NCBI RefSeq assembly: GCF_001982605.1
Contig: NZ_MLCN01000013.1
Coordinates: 62,001 to 126,000, forward strand
Direction of reading: 5' to 3'
DNA from: Alkanindiges hydrocarboniclasticus
Lineage (GTDB): Bacteria; Pseudomonadota; Gammaproteobacteria; Pseudomonadales; Moraxellaceae
DNA length: 64,000 bases
This document shows, piece by piece, positions 16,387 to 25,575 of this stretch. A model generated the notes under the pieces. It saw only the letters and a list, made by a program, of their open reading frames with translations. It searched no databases and was not told where the DNA came from. A program made the position numbers and the translations under genes. How positions within the stretch are numbered: position 1 is the first letter of the stretch; every line of letters begins with the position of its first letter.

Positions 16387-17763
16387 ATGGCTGACGCTCA
16401 GGCGATGACCACCACAAATACTCTGCCGCACGCCACTTTACTGGAAAGTCTGAAAGTTTTTGCTCAAGTTCTGGGACCAACCTGGGCCAAGGGTGTAATT
16501 ATTCGACGGCCTGCCATGGTTGGTATTGCAGAAAGTCTGGGCCTTGATAAACATGCGGTACGCTATATGCAAAAGCTGCGTGACAAATATGGCAATGACC
16601 CACTGTTGCTGCGCTTACCCAAAAGCATTAACTATGCACTGGTCTTTATGCCGGAACATGTACATCGCGTGTTGCAGGAAACCCACCAGCCTTTTGCTAC
16701 TGACAGCCGCGAGAAACATGCAGCACTGGCCCATTTCCAGCCGCATGGGGTACTGATTTCACAAGACCCGGAGCGCAGCAAGCGCCGGCATTTTAATGAA
16801 GCCGTACTGGATACGGCATTACCGGTACATCGGCTGGCGGATCATTTTATGGGGGTAATCCATGAAGAAGCCAGCCAGTTACTAAATAGTCTGGGTTATA
16901 AACAGCAACTGGACTGGGAACGCTTTGCCATAAGCTGGTTCCGCATTGTACGCCGTGTGGTGTTTGGCAATGCGGCACGTGATGATGAACAACTAACCCA
17001 GCTGGTAAACAAACTACGCGGCCATGCCAACTGGGCCTTTATGCATCCTAAAAATGATAAACTGCAACAGCAACTACACAGCCGCATTAACCATTATATT
17101 CAGTTGGCCGCGCAATCAGGATCAGCGCCAGAACCTAGCCTTGCTGCCCTAATCGCCAGTACACCGCAAGATGCAGATACCGCACCGGCCGATCAGGTGG
17201 CGCACTGGCTATTTGCCTTTGACCCGGCGGGCATGACAGTGTTCCGGGCGCTGGCCCTGCTGGCCTCACATCCGCAGCAGGCTGCTCAAGCACAGACAGA
17301 GTTAAAGGCCAATACCGGTTCGTCGCGGCAATATTTGCCGTATTTGCGTGCCTGCATTCTGGAAGCCTTACGTCTGTGGCCTACTACGCCCGTCATTTTG
17401 CGGCAAAGTAAAACAGCAACCCAGTGGGACAGCGGCATGATGCCCACCAACACTGGCCTGATTATTTATACACCGCTATTGCACCGTGATGATGAAAACC
17501 TGTCCTATGCCAATACATTTGCCCCAGAAGTCTGGCTGGATCAGCAGCATACCACCACCGCCCAGCAATGGCCGTTGCTACCATTTAGTGACGGGCCTGC
17601 CGTATGCCCGGCGCGCAATCTGGTGCTGCTACTGACCAGTAACATGCTGGCTCAATTACTGGAGTCTGGCGCGCTGGAATTACGCTCGTCACGCTTGAGT
17701 CCCAAGCTGCCCCTGCCGGGAACGCTCAGTCCGTATCGTTTACGCTTTAAAGTGAAGGGCTGA
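16387..17763 (+). CDS. Cytochrome P450
   Basis: Heme-thiolate monooxygenase-fold protein, 458 residues from the chosen ATG (AGGAG six bases upstream; ATG 16357 would add ten residues). The K-helix ExxR is E-A-L-R at about 326-329, and the heme loop is PFSDGPAVCPARN with ligand Cys407. Two departures are notable. The I-helix region FAFDPAGMTVFRALALL (about 276-292) lacks the usual acidic-threonine pair of A-G-x-D/E-T-T. The heme loop has Ala instead of Gly two residues after Cys. No ferredoxin or reductase gene is nearby. Substrate unknown; a lipid or hydrocarbon would suit this lineage but that is inference. Confidence 0.9.
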   Translation: MADAQAMTTTNTLPHATLLESLKVFAQVLGPTWAKGVIIRRPAMVGIAESLGLDKHAVRYMQKLRDKYGNDPLLLRLPKSINYALVFMPEHVHRVLQETHQPFATDSREKHAALAHFQPHGVLISQDPERSKRRHFNEAVLDTALPVHRLADHFMGVIHEEASQLLNSLGYKQQLDWERFAISWFRIVRRVVFGNAARDDEQLTQLVNKLRGHANWAFMHPKNDKLQQQLHSRINHYIQLAAQSGSAPEPSLAALIASTPQDADTAPADQVAHWLFAFDPAGMTVFRALALLASHPQQAAQAQTELKANTGSSRQYLPYLRACILEALRLWPTTPVILRQSKTATQWDSGMMPTNTGLIIYTPLLHRDDENLSYANTFAPEVWLDQQHTTTAQQWPLLPFSDGPAVCPARNLVLLLTSNMLAQLLESGALELRSSRLSPKLPLPGTLSPYRLRFKVKG

Positions 17764-17796
17764 GCAAAGATTAACCATACCGTCGCTATCAATAAC

Positions 17797-17825
17797 AAGG
17801 CATCTTATTTCAGGGTGCCTTTTTG
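17797..17825 (+). terminator. Probable terminator after the P450 gene
   Basis: AAGGCA / TGCCTT stem followed by TTTTT, 34 bp past the stop codon. Confidence 0.6.
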
Positions 17826-17856
17826 GTTTAATGTCGTGTGCTGCGTCTTTAATGTC

Positions 17857-18516
17857 TTAAAATAATGCAAAAAACTGCTGAATGACTTGTAGTGTTAATA
17901 ATCCGGTTAAAACCCAGTTCAGCGCGACAGTGGCGAAGAATAGTCGCTGGAATTCGGTTTTGGCCGATTTATGCCGAAGTTTTTGTTGGGCCAGCAAGGC
18001 ACCGGGCCAGCCGCCCAGCAAAGCCAGTACATGCAGGTTTTTCTCGGGAATACGGCGCCTGCCCTGCTGTGCAGCCTGTTTGTCTATTGCATATAGCCAG
18101 TAGCTTAGACCACTAAGCAGCACTGGAATTATTAAAAACCACAAGGGCAATTGCCGGGTTAGTCCTAAGGCAACAATAAATGCCAGATACAGGGTAATTA
18201 GCCAGCCGCGCCACTGTTGCGGATATTGCCGATATGGTAACAAGGACTTTGACAAGGAACCGCTAGCCGTTTTGTCAGTTGATTTTGACTTGTTTTGACG
18301 GCGCACGTAGGTCACTCGCTGGGCATTCAGGCGGCCATGGCCATCCCGAGTGATTTCATATTCCAGCATGACGCCGGCCAATGGCCTTGGCCCGCGCTGG
18401 GCAAACGCCTTGATGTGCAAAAATATTTTTTTATTACCCTGATTCGGGGCTACAGGCTGAATAAAGCCATAACCCTGATCATCATGCCATTCAATGAGTT
18501 GTCCCTGATAACGCAT
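17857..18516 (-). CDS. Cold-shock-domain / DUF1294 membrane protein
   Basis: Two-part protein of 219 residues. Residues 1-70 form a cold-shock-like OB fold (GQLIEWHDDQGYGFIQP, IFLHIKAF). After a basic linker, about residues 105-219 form the DUF1294 domain with three to four membrane helices and the motif RRIPEKNLHVLALLGGWPGALLAQQKLRHK. This fusion is known in proteobacteria; a nucleic-acid-binding domain tethered to the membrane is the simplest reading, function unknown. It starts six bases after the thrB stop codon and is cotranscribed with it. Confidence 0.88.
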   Translation of the reverse strand: MRYQGQLIEWHDDQGYGFIQPVAPNQGNKKIFLHIKAFAQRGPRPLAGVMLEYEITRDGHGRLNAQRVTYVRRQNKSKSTDKTASGSLSKSLLPYRQYPQQWRGWLITLYLAFIVALGLTRQLPLWFLIIPVLLSGLSYWLYAIDKQAAQQGRRRIPEKNLHVLALLGGWPGALLAQQKLRHKSAKTEFQRLFFATVALNWVLTGLLTLQVIQQFFALF

Positions 18517-18522
18517 GCTTGC

Positions 18523-19491
18523 CTATTCCGCACAATGAATGAAAAATGGCGAGTGTAAACGATCTGCAAGCATGGTACGCATCTCGGCAGGGTCTTTTTG
18601 CAAAATATGTTCACCGGTACGTGCTTCCTGCTGGTTGCGTTGCTGGACTTGCAAGCGTGACAGCCAGAAGCGGCAAGCGGCCATGGCCAGATAAGTTGGC
18701 AGGGCCTGTTGCTCCCCCATGGTCAGCGGACGCACCTGATGATAGGCATTGATGAAGGCTTGCGCTTTTTCATTATCCAGTGCCACGTCTGGCCACTGGC
18801 TGCAAAAGTCATTGAGGCAAATGGCAATGTCCAGCAGCAACTCATCATAGGCCAGTTCGGAAAAATCCAGCAAACCAGTCAGTACATTGCCATCAAATAA
18901 GGTGTTATCGCGAAACAGGTCACCATGAATCAGGCCACTGGGACGCTCTGGATACTGCTGCTGAACCTGCGCAAACTGCGCAAAAATTTGTAGTAACAAT
19001 GCCTGATCAGGCTGGCTTAAAACCGGCATTAGCTCATCCCTGCTGTGCTGCCACCAGACCTGTCCATGGTTGTTGTCGCGGTGCAGCGGATAGGTGCGCA
19101 AGGTTATATGTAGTTGCGCCAGTGTGCTTGCCATTTCACTAACTTGCAGCACAGTAGGTTGCATGGGCGGCTGGCCCATCAGTCGTGGTGCCAGTTGAGC
19201 CGGCTTGGTATGCATAAAATGAATGACCTGCCCGCTTTGATCACCCAGTGGTGCAGCAACCGGCAGGCCCTGCTGTTTTAAATACTCCAGCAGGGGAATC
19301 AGCTCATTGATGCCTATCAGGCTCATTTCCTCAAAAATGGTGAGCACCAGTTGCTGCTGATTATCAAGTTGCACAAAATAATTGGTATTTTCAATCCCGG
19401 CCTGAATGGGAGTCAGGCCAGTGACATTCAGTTGGTAATGCCGGGCCAGTTGCTGTACTTGTTCCAGTGTGACGGTGGTATAAACTGACAT
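18523..19491 (-). CDS. thrB: Homoserine kinase ThrB (aminoglycoside-phosphotransferase fold)
   Basis: Phosphorylates homoserine for threonine synthesis. It is the APH/choline-kinase-fold type found in Pseudomonas and Acinetobacter, not the GHMP-type ThrB of E. coli. The catalytic loop is LIHGDLFRDNTLF and the metal-binding loop is LLDFSELAYDELLLDIA; the N-terminal segment IQAGIENTNYFVQL is typical. ATG 19491 (MSVYTTVTLEQ) has AGGGGA just upstream; a longer frame from 19524 is rejected. 322 residues. It is first gene of a two-gene unit with the DUF1294 protein and divergent from hisF (139 bp). Confidence 0.9.
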   Translation of the reverse strand: MSVYTTVTLEQVQQLARHYQLNVTGLTPIQAGIENTNYFVQLDNQQQLVLTIFEEMSLIGINELIPLLEYLKQQGLPVAAPLGDQSGQVIHFMHTKPAQLAPRLMGQPPMQPTVLQVSEMASTLAQLHITLRTYPLHRDNNHGQVWWQHSRDELMPVLSQPDQALLLQIFAQFAQVQQQYPERPSGLIHGDLFRDNTLFDGNVLTGLLDFSELAYDELLLDIAICLNDFCSQWPDVALDNEKAQAFINAYHQVRPLTMGEQQALPTYLAMAACRFWLSRLQVQQRNQQEARTGEHILQKDPAEMRTMLADRLHSPFFIHCAE

Positions 19492-19630
19492 AAATCCCCT
19501 GCCTGCACGCTTTTTGCCTGTCAAGTTTGCTAGAATACAGGCGTTAGAATAGCGCGTTATGGCGCTATTGTGCGCGCTGTTGATGTATTTCGTATTTTAC
19601 CGTCTGTCTTGCCCCTGACTGGAACTTGCT

Positions 19631-20389
19631 ATGCTGGCCAAACGTATTATTCCCTGCCTTGATGTTGATAACGGCCGTGTGGTCAAAGGCGTGCAGTTTG
19701 TGGACATCCGTGATGCGGGTGACCCGGTGGAAGTGGCGCGCCGCTACAATGAACAGGGCGCGGATGAAATTACCTTTCTGGACATTACTGCAACCCATCA
19801 TGGCCGTGATACCACCTACCGCACCGTCGAGCGCATGGCCGAAAGTGTCTTTGTACCGCTTACCGTTGGTGGTGGTGTGCGCAAGCTGGAAGACATCCGC
19901 CAGTTATTGAATGCCGGTGCCGATAAGGTGAGCATTAACTCCGCAGCGGTATTTACCCCCGAATTTGTAGGCGAAGCCTCTGCACGTTTTGGCGCGCAAT
20001 GCATTGTGGTGGCAATTGATGCCAAAAAAGTCGGCGACAATAAATGGGAAATCTTTACCCATGGTGGCCGCAAGCCCACTGGCATTGATGCGGTAGAGTG
20101 GTCAATTAAAATGGCAGGCTTGGGCGCTGGTGAATTGCTGGTGACCAGTATGGATGCTGATGGCACCAAGGCGGGTTATGACCTCGGTCTGATGAAACAA
20201 ATTACTTCCAGCGTGAATATCCCGGTGATTGCCTCGGGTGGCGTGGGCAACTTGCAGCATCTGGCTGATGGCATTTTACAGGGTGGTGCTGATGCCGTAC
20301 TGGCTGCCAGCATTTTTCACTTTGGCCAGCACACCATTCCGGAAGCCAAGCAATATCTGGCTGATCAGGGTATTGAAATGCGTTTGTAA
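19631..20389 (+). CDS. hisF: Imidazole glycerol phosphate synthase cyclase subunit HisF
   Basis: TIM-barrel cyclase that uses HisH-derived ammonia to make imidazole glycerol phosphate and AICAR from PRFAR. 252 residues. It opens [20 protein letters not shown] with the catalytic Asp of LDV; the second catalytic region is [12 protein letters not shown]. Phosphate-binding loops are [11 protein letters not shown] and ASGGVGNL. It is alone in its transcript, closed by a terminator, and separated from hisBHA by four non-histidine genes. Confidence 0.97.
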   Translation: MLAKRIIPCLDVDNGRVVKGVQFVDIRDAGDPVEVARRYNEQGADEITFLDITATHHGRDTTYRTVERMAESVFVPLTVGGGVRKLEDIRQLLNAGADKVSINSAAVFTPEFVGEASARFGAQCIVVAIDAKKVGDNKWEIFTHGGRKPTGIDAVEWSIKMAGLGAGELLVTSMDADGTKAGYDLGLMKQITSSVNIPVIASGGVGNLQHLADGILQGGADAVLAASIFHFGQHTIPEAKQYLADQGIEMRL

Positions 20390-20408
20390 GGATCAAATAT
20401 TTAATTAG

Positions 20409-20443
20409 AACGGTGGACTGTAGCAATACAGCTACCGTTTTTT
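20409..20443 (+). terminator. Terminator after hisF
   Basis: AACGGT...ACCGTT outer stem and CTGTA/TACAG inner stem followed by TTTTTT. Confidence 0.85.
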
Positions 20444-20495
20444 ATGCACTTAACAACTGCAAAATACTAAAAATTTATAGCTGATGAAGCCCTGT

Positions 20496-21296
20496 TTATA
20501 ACAGTGCAGTGAGCATTTTCAGGCTCAGTAACAGCAGCAAGATGGCAAATAATTTCTTTAAGGTGGCGACCGGCAAGCGATGCGCCAGCTTTGCACCCAG
20601 TGGCGCAGTAAAAAAACTGCATGCTGACATTAGCAATACCGCAGGCCAGTACACCAAGCCAACCGTATAAGGAATAGTGGCCAGGTCTGCATCATGGTTG
20701 AGCAAATAACCCAGCGCGCCTGCCAGTGATATCGGCAAACCCATGGCTGCCGAGGTGCCAATGGCTTTTTTAATATCAAAATTACGCCAGGTTAAATACG
20801 GCACGGTGAGCGAACCGCCGCCAATGGACACCAGTGCCGAAATTGCACCAATTCCGGCACCAACGCCCAGTAACTCCGTGCTGGAAGCAGGCTTGTGGCT
20901 AGGACTGGGCTTTTTATTCAGCAGCATTTGAACTGACACATAGCCCATAAACAGCGCAAAGAATACAGCCAGATACAACGATGGAATTTGCGCAGCCACA
21001 AAGGTAGCCAGAAACGTGCCTACAATCACTGCTGGTGCCATCCGTTTGACAATGTCCCACAGCACGGCGCCATTGGCATGGTGCGCACGCATACTGGAAA
21101 ACGAGGTGGTCACAATGGTGGCCATGGAAGTGCCCAGTGCCAGATGCACCACATTGTCCGGCACAATGCCCATGCCCAGAAAAATAGTGGTGAGTAATGG
21201 CACCATAATGCCGCCGCCGCCAACCCCCAGCAAGCCAGCCATAAAACCGGCAAATGCCCCAAGACCAATAAAGGCCAATGCCCACTCAAGTGCCAT
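20496..21296 (-). CDS. TauE/SafE (TSUP) family membrane transporter
   Basis: A 266-residue inner-membrane protein with about eight helices arranged as two related halves, the usual TSUP architecture. The family pattern GAFAGFMAGLLGVGGGGIMVPLL is at the N-terminus, and the second-half equivalent GIGAISALVSIGGGSLTVPYL near residue 150. Members export or import organosulfur anions such as sulfite or sulfoacetate; the substrate here cannot be read from the sequence and no sulfur gene adjoins it. It converges on hisF. Confidence 0.9.
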   Translation of the reverse strand: MALEWALAFIGLGAFAGFMAGLLGVGGGGIMVPLLTTIFLGMGIVPDNVVHLALGTSMATIVTTSFSSMRAHHANGAVLWDIVKRMAPAVIVGTFLATFVAAQIPSLYLAVFFALFMGYVSVQMLLNKKPSPSHKPASSTELLGVGAGIGAISALVSIGGGSLTVPYLTWRNFDIKKAIGTSAAMGLPISLAGALGYLLNHDADLATIPYTVGLVYWPAVLLMSACSFFTAPLGAKLAHRLPVATLKKLFAILLLLLSLKMLTALL

Positions 21297-21501
21297 ATAC
21301 CAGCCTATGGATGCAAAAAGTGAATTTTACGGGCTTTTGCCCAATCTCGCCATGGAACAATGCGATCTGGGTTTATTTAAGCCAGTATTTTACCTAAGCC
21401 TGCGTCATTCACACAGTAGTGACAGCAGTTGCAAGACTGATGGTGAGGTTTGCCAACATACAATGATGTTAATGCCTGTAGTTATTTTTGAGGCAGCAAC
21501 A

Positions 21502-21978
21502 TCAGTTTTTGAGCTGATGATCTGCCAGACCTTCACTGGCTTTTTGCAGTATACTGATTAACTCAGCAGTCATTTCTGGCGTAAAATGATAGGGGTCAAA
21601 CTTGTCTAATCCATAGCTTTTTAAAAAGGATGGTACTTCCTGATCAATAGCTGCATATTTCATTTCCCACGATGAAAAAGCGAATTTTTCAATCGGCTCA
21701 AGTGATAATACCTTTAGCTCAGTATGACGCTCATCCTTTTCCAGCTTGGCATATAATGCATCAATATGTTGCTGAGTACCTTCTAAACATTGAAAAAAAT
21801 AATTGTTCCCAAAGTACAGCGCACCCACTAGCTTATTTTTTCGGTTTTGGCGGCGTGAGGTGGTTAAGATATTGATAATATTTCTATTGTAACCTTCTTT
21901 TTGACCACTAATCAGGGTGAAAGTGGCTTTACTCACATACGTCATACGGATCAGTTGGTCTGCTGTTTGCGCATTCAT
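21502..21978 (-). CDS. BLUF-domain blue-light photoreceptor, soluble
   Basis: FAD-binding blue-light sensor of 158 residues, nearly all of it BLUF domain plus the C-terminal helices. Photochemical residues are visible: Tyr14 (MTYVSKATF), Asn48, Gln63 (FFQCLEG) and the Trp104/Met106 pair (FSSWEMKY). A C-terminal helix region FTPEMTAELISILQKA is shared with the neighbouring paralogue. No output domain (EAL, GGDEF, cyclase) is attached, so it should signal by protein contact, as short BLUF proteins of the BlsA/PixD kind do. It is 240 bp downstream of the second BLUF gene in the same direction. Confidence 0.93.
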   Translation of the reverse strand: MNAQTADQLIRMTYVSKATFTLISGQKEGYNRNIINILTTSRRQNRKNKLVGALYFGNNYFFQCLEGTQQHIDALYAKLEKDERHTELKVLSLEPIEKFAFSSWEMKYAAIDQEVPSFLKSYGLDKFDPYHFTPEMTAELISILQKASEGLADHQLKN

Positions 21979-22219
21979 GGCTATTTGTCCTTATCGTCCA
22001 GCCTTTAACCCTATACAGATTTTTCAACGATAGCTGATTACTTTGCAGTTTTCTAACCAAAAGATACCAATTGATAAATTTGATATGAGCTGGTTTGGAG
22101 AGAAGCTTATTGTTGGGTTACCACACAGCGTACAGTCTTCTGGAGCATGGCCTGCTTGAAAATGGTGCTGAGCAAAAGTCCCATTTTCAAGCAGATGCGC
22201 CTTAATCAATGACTGTTAT

Positions 22220-22786
22220 TTAAGCCTGCGTAATCCATAAAGTAATGGCTGCGGTGGCAATGATGCTGATCACATTGGTTAACCAGAATACAGTCAGACT
22301 GACCCCACGGTGCATCTCCTGATGCACAGGTTTAGCCGCGCCATCAACCGGCGTTTCATCCACCTGTTGCAACATGTCCACCAGTTCTGCCGTCATTTCC
22401 GGGGTAAAGCGGTAGGGGTCAAATTTAGCCATTTGGTGCGTTCGCAGAAAGGTACGCACTTCCCGGTCAATGGTGGCATATTTCATTTCCCACGATGAAA
22501 AACGACGCTCTTCAATGGGTTGCAGGGACAAAATCTTGAGGTCATGATGACGTGAATCTTTTTGCAACTTGGCATACAGCTCATCAATGTCTGCCTGTTT
22601 CCCTTCAAGACACTGAAAAAAGCAGCCATGGCCATAATACAGTGCGCCCACCAGATTATTTTTTTGGTTTTCGCGTCGTGCCGTCGTCAGGATATCAAGG
22701 ATTTCCTGATCAATACTGGCATTAGCCTGAAATGGTTTAAAGGTGGCCTTACTGGCATAGACCATTCGGCTATAGTGATTTGACAT
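22220..22786 (-). CDS. BLUF-domain photoreceptor with C-terminal membrane helix
   Basis: A 188-residue paralogue of the next BLUF gene: Tyr10 (MVYASKATF), Asn44, Gln58 (CFFQCLEG), Trp99 and Met101 (FSSWEMKY). The helices up to FTPEMTAELVDML are also shared. Unlike the neighbour it continues with a linker and a hydrophobic segment of about 25 residues (about 162-186, SLTVFWLTNVISIIATAAITL) ending just before the stop, which should anchor it in the inner membrane with the flavin domain in the cytoplasm. The gene pair looks like a tandem duplication that diverged in localisation. Confidence 0.92.
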   Translation of the reverse strand: MSNHYSRMVYASKATFKPFQANASIDQEILDILTTARRENQKNNLVGALYYGHGCFFQCLEGKQADIDELYAKLQKDSRHHDLKILSLQPIEERRFSSWEMKYATIDREVRTFLRTHQMAKFDPYRFTPEMTAELVDMLQQVDETPVDGAAKPVHQEMHRGVSLTVFWLTNVISIIATAAITLWITQA

Positions 22787-23106
22787 GTTTTGCTCTCAGC
22801 TTAAGGTATTGGTTACACATAATTTTATCGGTAAGGCAAGATTATAAAAATTTGCTAAAAATGCATTAGCTATTTTGTAGTTATTCTAATTTTACCTATC
22901 ATGACCCCTACTTAATTTTTATATTTTTCACAGTATTTTTTAGATTTATACTATTGATTTTAATAATTATTATTCCAAAAATAAGCCCTTGATTATTTTT
23001 TAAACACCCTAATATATAAAGAACTTCCGGCAGTTGTGGCCATTCACTAGCCGTAATTAAACCGGTTGTTTATCAATTATTGTTTGCAGTTTAAAAGAGG
23101 TCATTG
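22787..23106. promoter_or_regulatory. AT-rich divergent promoter region, BLUF / KilAC
   Basis: 320 bp without a gene, very AT-rich from about 22840 to 23010. It must hold promoters for both divergent genes; I see no operator palindrome strong enough to name. Confidence 0.35.
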
Positions 23107-23445
23107 ATGTCCAGTTTACCCAATGGCGATTATTATCGTCAGCTCACCCTGTTTCAGCAGGAAAAGCAGGCCTTGATAGATCGTTCGATTTGCTTAACCG
23201 AGGCCGCCAAGTATTTTGGTATTGCACCCAAGGCATTTATTCAGCAATTGCATGGCTTAAAACTGATTTATAAACCCGCCAAGCACTGGCTGGGCTATCA
23301 GGACAAGCTGAATGCCGGTTTGCTGGTACAGCGTCCGGTGGAGTTTACCCATAGTAATGGCGAAACCGGATTTCGCTCACAAGTGCTGATTACGCCCAAA
23401 GGCATGCGCTGGCTGCACCGCTACTTAATGCCCAGCATGGCCTGA
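23107..23445 (+). CDS. KilAC-type phage antirepressor domain protein
   Basis: A 112-residue protein starting ATG after AAGAGG. It matches the C-terminal KilAC (ANT) DNA-binding domain of phage antirepressors: CLTEAAKYFGIAPKAFIQQL (helix-turn-helix-like), then LIYKPAKHWLGYQDKLNAGLL and the ending VLITPKGMRWLHRYLMP. The N-terminal Bro-N or Rha half usual in phage antirepressors is absent. No other phage gene is near, so this is a domesticated regulator or a remnant. Confidence 0.8.
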   Translation: MSSLPNGDYYRQLTLFQQEKQALIDRSICLTEAAKYFGIAPKAFIQQLHGLKLIYKPAKHWLGYQDKLNAGLLVQRPVEFTHSNGETGFRSQVLITPKGMRWLHRYLMPSMA

Positions 23446-23474
23446 TTGACAGGCACGCCGGGCTTGATTTGAGC

Positions 23475-25061
23475 TTATGAATCGCTGGCCAAGTCTTGCA
23501 TGGCTGTGGCAGGTGAAATTTTTACCTTTTCAATTTTGCGGCCATCCAGTGAAATAATTTCAAACACCAGACCATCGCTCATGACTTTTTCACCCTGTTC
23601 TGGCAAATGCCCCAATTGCAGCAACAGGTAACCCGCCAGTGTGGAATATTGCTCGGCATCATCCACCAGATCAATATCAGTCAATAGCGACACCCGGCGG
23701 ATATCGCTGGAACCATCCACAATCCATGAACCGTCTTCCAGTTGCACTTCGCAGTCATCGTTATCATGCTCATCCGGGAACTCACCGGCAATGGCTTCCA
23801 GAATGTCAATGGGCGTGGCAATCCCTTCAATAGAACCATATTCATTGAGGATAATGGCCATTTGCAGTGGTGCCTGACGCAACTGTTCCATCAGGCTTAG
23901 CACCTTGATGTTTTCATGTACCACCAGTGGCTGGCGCAAGGCCTGTTCTACCCTCAGTTGGCCGGTTTCCAGATAGTTGTTCAACAGGTTATGGTTGAGT
24001 GCAATGCCTTCCAGATTATCCAGATTGTCACGCGCCAGCAGCAGCCTTGAGTGATTCATGTTCATGATTTGCTGGCGAATGGATTCTTCATCTTCTTCCA
24101 GATCAATCCACTCAATGTCAGGCCGTGGGGTCATAATGGACTTGACCGGACGCTCGGCAAGGCTAAGCACGCCATGAATCATGCCTTTTTCTTCCGGGCT
24201 AAACACTTCATTGGCCAATGATTCCTTGGCCAGTACATCGGCAGTTTCTCCCAGCTCTACGGGTTCGATGTCAGCCCGGCGGCCACCCAGCAAGCGCAGT
24301 ACGGCATCGGCAGTGCGCTCACGCAGGTCACTGGTGGTAATCAGGCGTTCGCGGTTACGGCGTGCTGTCTGGTTAAACACCTCAATAAGCACCGAAAAGC
24401 CAATGGCAGCGTACAAATAACCTTTGGGAATATGAAAACCAAACCCTTCGACAATCAGCGAGAAGCCAATCATCATCAGGAAGCCAAGACACAAGATGAC
24501 CACGGTCGGATGGCGTGATACAAAGTTCATCAGCGGTTTGGCTGCCAGCATCATGATGCCAATGGCAATGGTCACAGCAATCATCATCACGGACAAATGC
24601 TGCACCATACCGACTGCGGTAATAACACTATCTAGCGAGAATACCGCATCCAGCACTACAATCTGGGTAATCACCACCCAGAATGCCGCATGAACCACTG
24701 GCCCTTCTTTGGGTGCATGCCGCCCTTCCAGACGTTCATGCAGCTCCATGGTTCCTTTAAACAATAAAAACACACCGCCAAACATCAGGATCAGGTCGCG
24801 CCCGGAAAAGGTATGTCCCATAATCTCAAACAGCGGTTCGGTCAGCGTGACAATCCATGCGATGGAAGCCAGCAGGGCAAAGCGCATTAGCAAGGCGAGT
24901 GTCAAACCAATATTACGTGCCTTGGTGCGTTGTTCAGGGGGTAGCTTTTCGGCCAGAATAGCAATAAATACCAGGTTATCAATCCCTAGCACAATTTCCA
25001 GCAGAACCAGCGTGGCCAGACCAAGCCAGGCTGAAGGATCTGACATCCACTCAAAAATCAT
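23475..25061 (-). CDS. TerC-type membrane protein with CBS and CorC/HlyC domains
   Basis: Inner-membrane protein of 528 residues with the YoaE/YegH domain order. The N-terminal TerC domain (about 1-230) has seven or so helices and the acidic metal-binding motifs [14 protein letters not shown] and [14 protein letters not shown] paired CBS region follows (about 295-420, PRPDIEWID...), then a C-terminal CorC_HlyC domain (about 430-515, [11 protein letters not shown]-like end). TerC relatives export manganese or metallate proteins; this member's ion is not known. ATG 25061 has AGGAGG seven bases upstream; a longer frame from 25085 is rejected. It has a long structured leader. Confidence 0.9.
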   Translation of the reverse strand: MIFEWMSDPSAWLGLATLVLLEIVLGIDNLVFIAILAEKLPPEQRTKARNIGLTLALLMRFALLASIAWIVTLTEPLFEIMGHTFSGRDLILMFGGVFLLFKGTMELHERLEGRHAPKEGPVVHAAFWVVITQIVVLDAVFSLDSVITAVGMVQHLSVMMIAVTIAIGIMMLAAKPLMNFVSRHPTVVILCLGFLMMIGFSLIVEGFGFHIPKGYLYAAIGFSVLIEVFNQTARRNRERLITTSDLRERTADAVLRLLGGRRADIEPVELGETADVLAKESLANEVFSPEEKGMIHGVLSLAERPVKSIMTPRPDIEWIDLEEDEESIRQQIMNMNHSRLLLARDNLDNLEGIALNHNLLNNYLETGQLRVEQALRQPLVVHENIKVLSLMEQLRQAPLQMAIILNEYGSIEGIATPIDILEAIAGEFPDEHDNDDCEVQLEDGSWIVDGSSDIRRVSLLTDIDLVDDAEQYSTLAGYLLLQLGHLPEQGEKVMSDGLVFEIISLDGRKIEKVKISPATAMQDLASDS

Positions 25062-25575
25062 GCTGTAGCCTCCTGAATATTGCACACAGTAGCTATCTTG
25101 TTATGGCAGAGATAAACGCCCTTGTTGTGGCGCACTGCGGGCTTGACGTCTTGCAGCATAGCGCCACAAACCCGGTAAGCCGTAAAAAGGGGTAAGTCAT
25201 CAGGACTATAGGGTGCTAAAGGACAACAACCACTACTCATAAGAAAAAATTTCTGACCAAAAGTGATAGTCAGTATAAAGCAGGATTTACGCCATCTTCA
25301 TTAAGTTTTTTCCGACAGGTTTCATTAAATTATGTTACTAATCATGTGGCCGTCGGCACTATGTATTTATAAAACATCAAAAATTAAGTTGGGGTTAAGG
25401 TTTAAAAATCTCTTTATCCTGCTTTTGCCAACCCGGCAGACTGCTGTTTTGTGCTTCATTGTCAGTGCTGATCCCAACCTGAATGTCACGCCAGCCATGG
25501 ACTTGCGCTCTATTTTAAGGCACTGTGGCACGCTGTCGCGAATGATCACACTGACGACTGGACTAACGATTCAAC
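25062..25575 (-). promoter_or_regulatory. Structured leader of the TerC gene and divergent promoter region
   Basis: 514 bp without a convincing gene. On the minus strand the TerC leader can form a perfect 9-bp stem TTGTGGCGC (25169-25161) with GCGCCACAA (25133-25125), with an inner CTGC/GCAG pairing. Upstream of it are GAGTAG and, inside the loop, ACGTCAAGCC. TerC-family genes are often preceded by the yybP-ykoY manganese riboswitch; these fragments recall that motif but do not complete it. A 60-codon frame through this region has no RBS and is not called. The right half (about 25250-25570) shows nothing recognisable. Confidence 0.35.

Noticed and set aside
21307-21561. Plus-strand frame between the TSUP and BLUF genes
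   Set aside because: It runs antisense into the BLUF C-terminus and has no start signal.
22024-22209. 61-codon frame between the two BLUF genes, with a CTLCGNP motif
   Set aside because: It starts at TTG two codons after an in-frame stop, with no RBS. The FWLxN resemblance to the C-terminus of the upstream BLUF protein is too short to count.
25058-25240. 60-codon minus-strand frame in the TerC leader
   Set aside because: No RBS; coincides with an RNA-like inverted repeat, which explains the sequence better.
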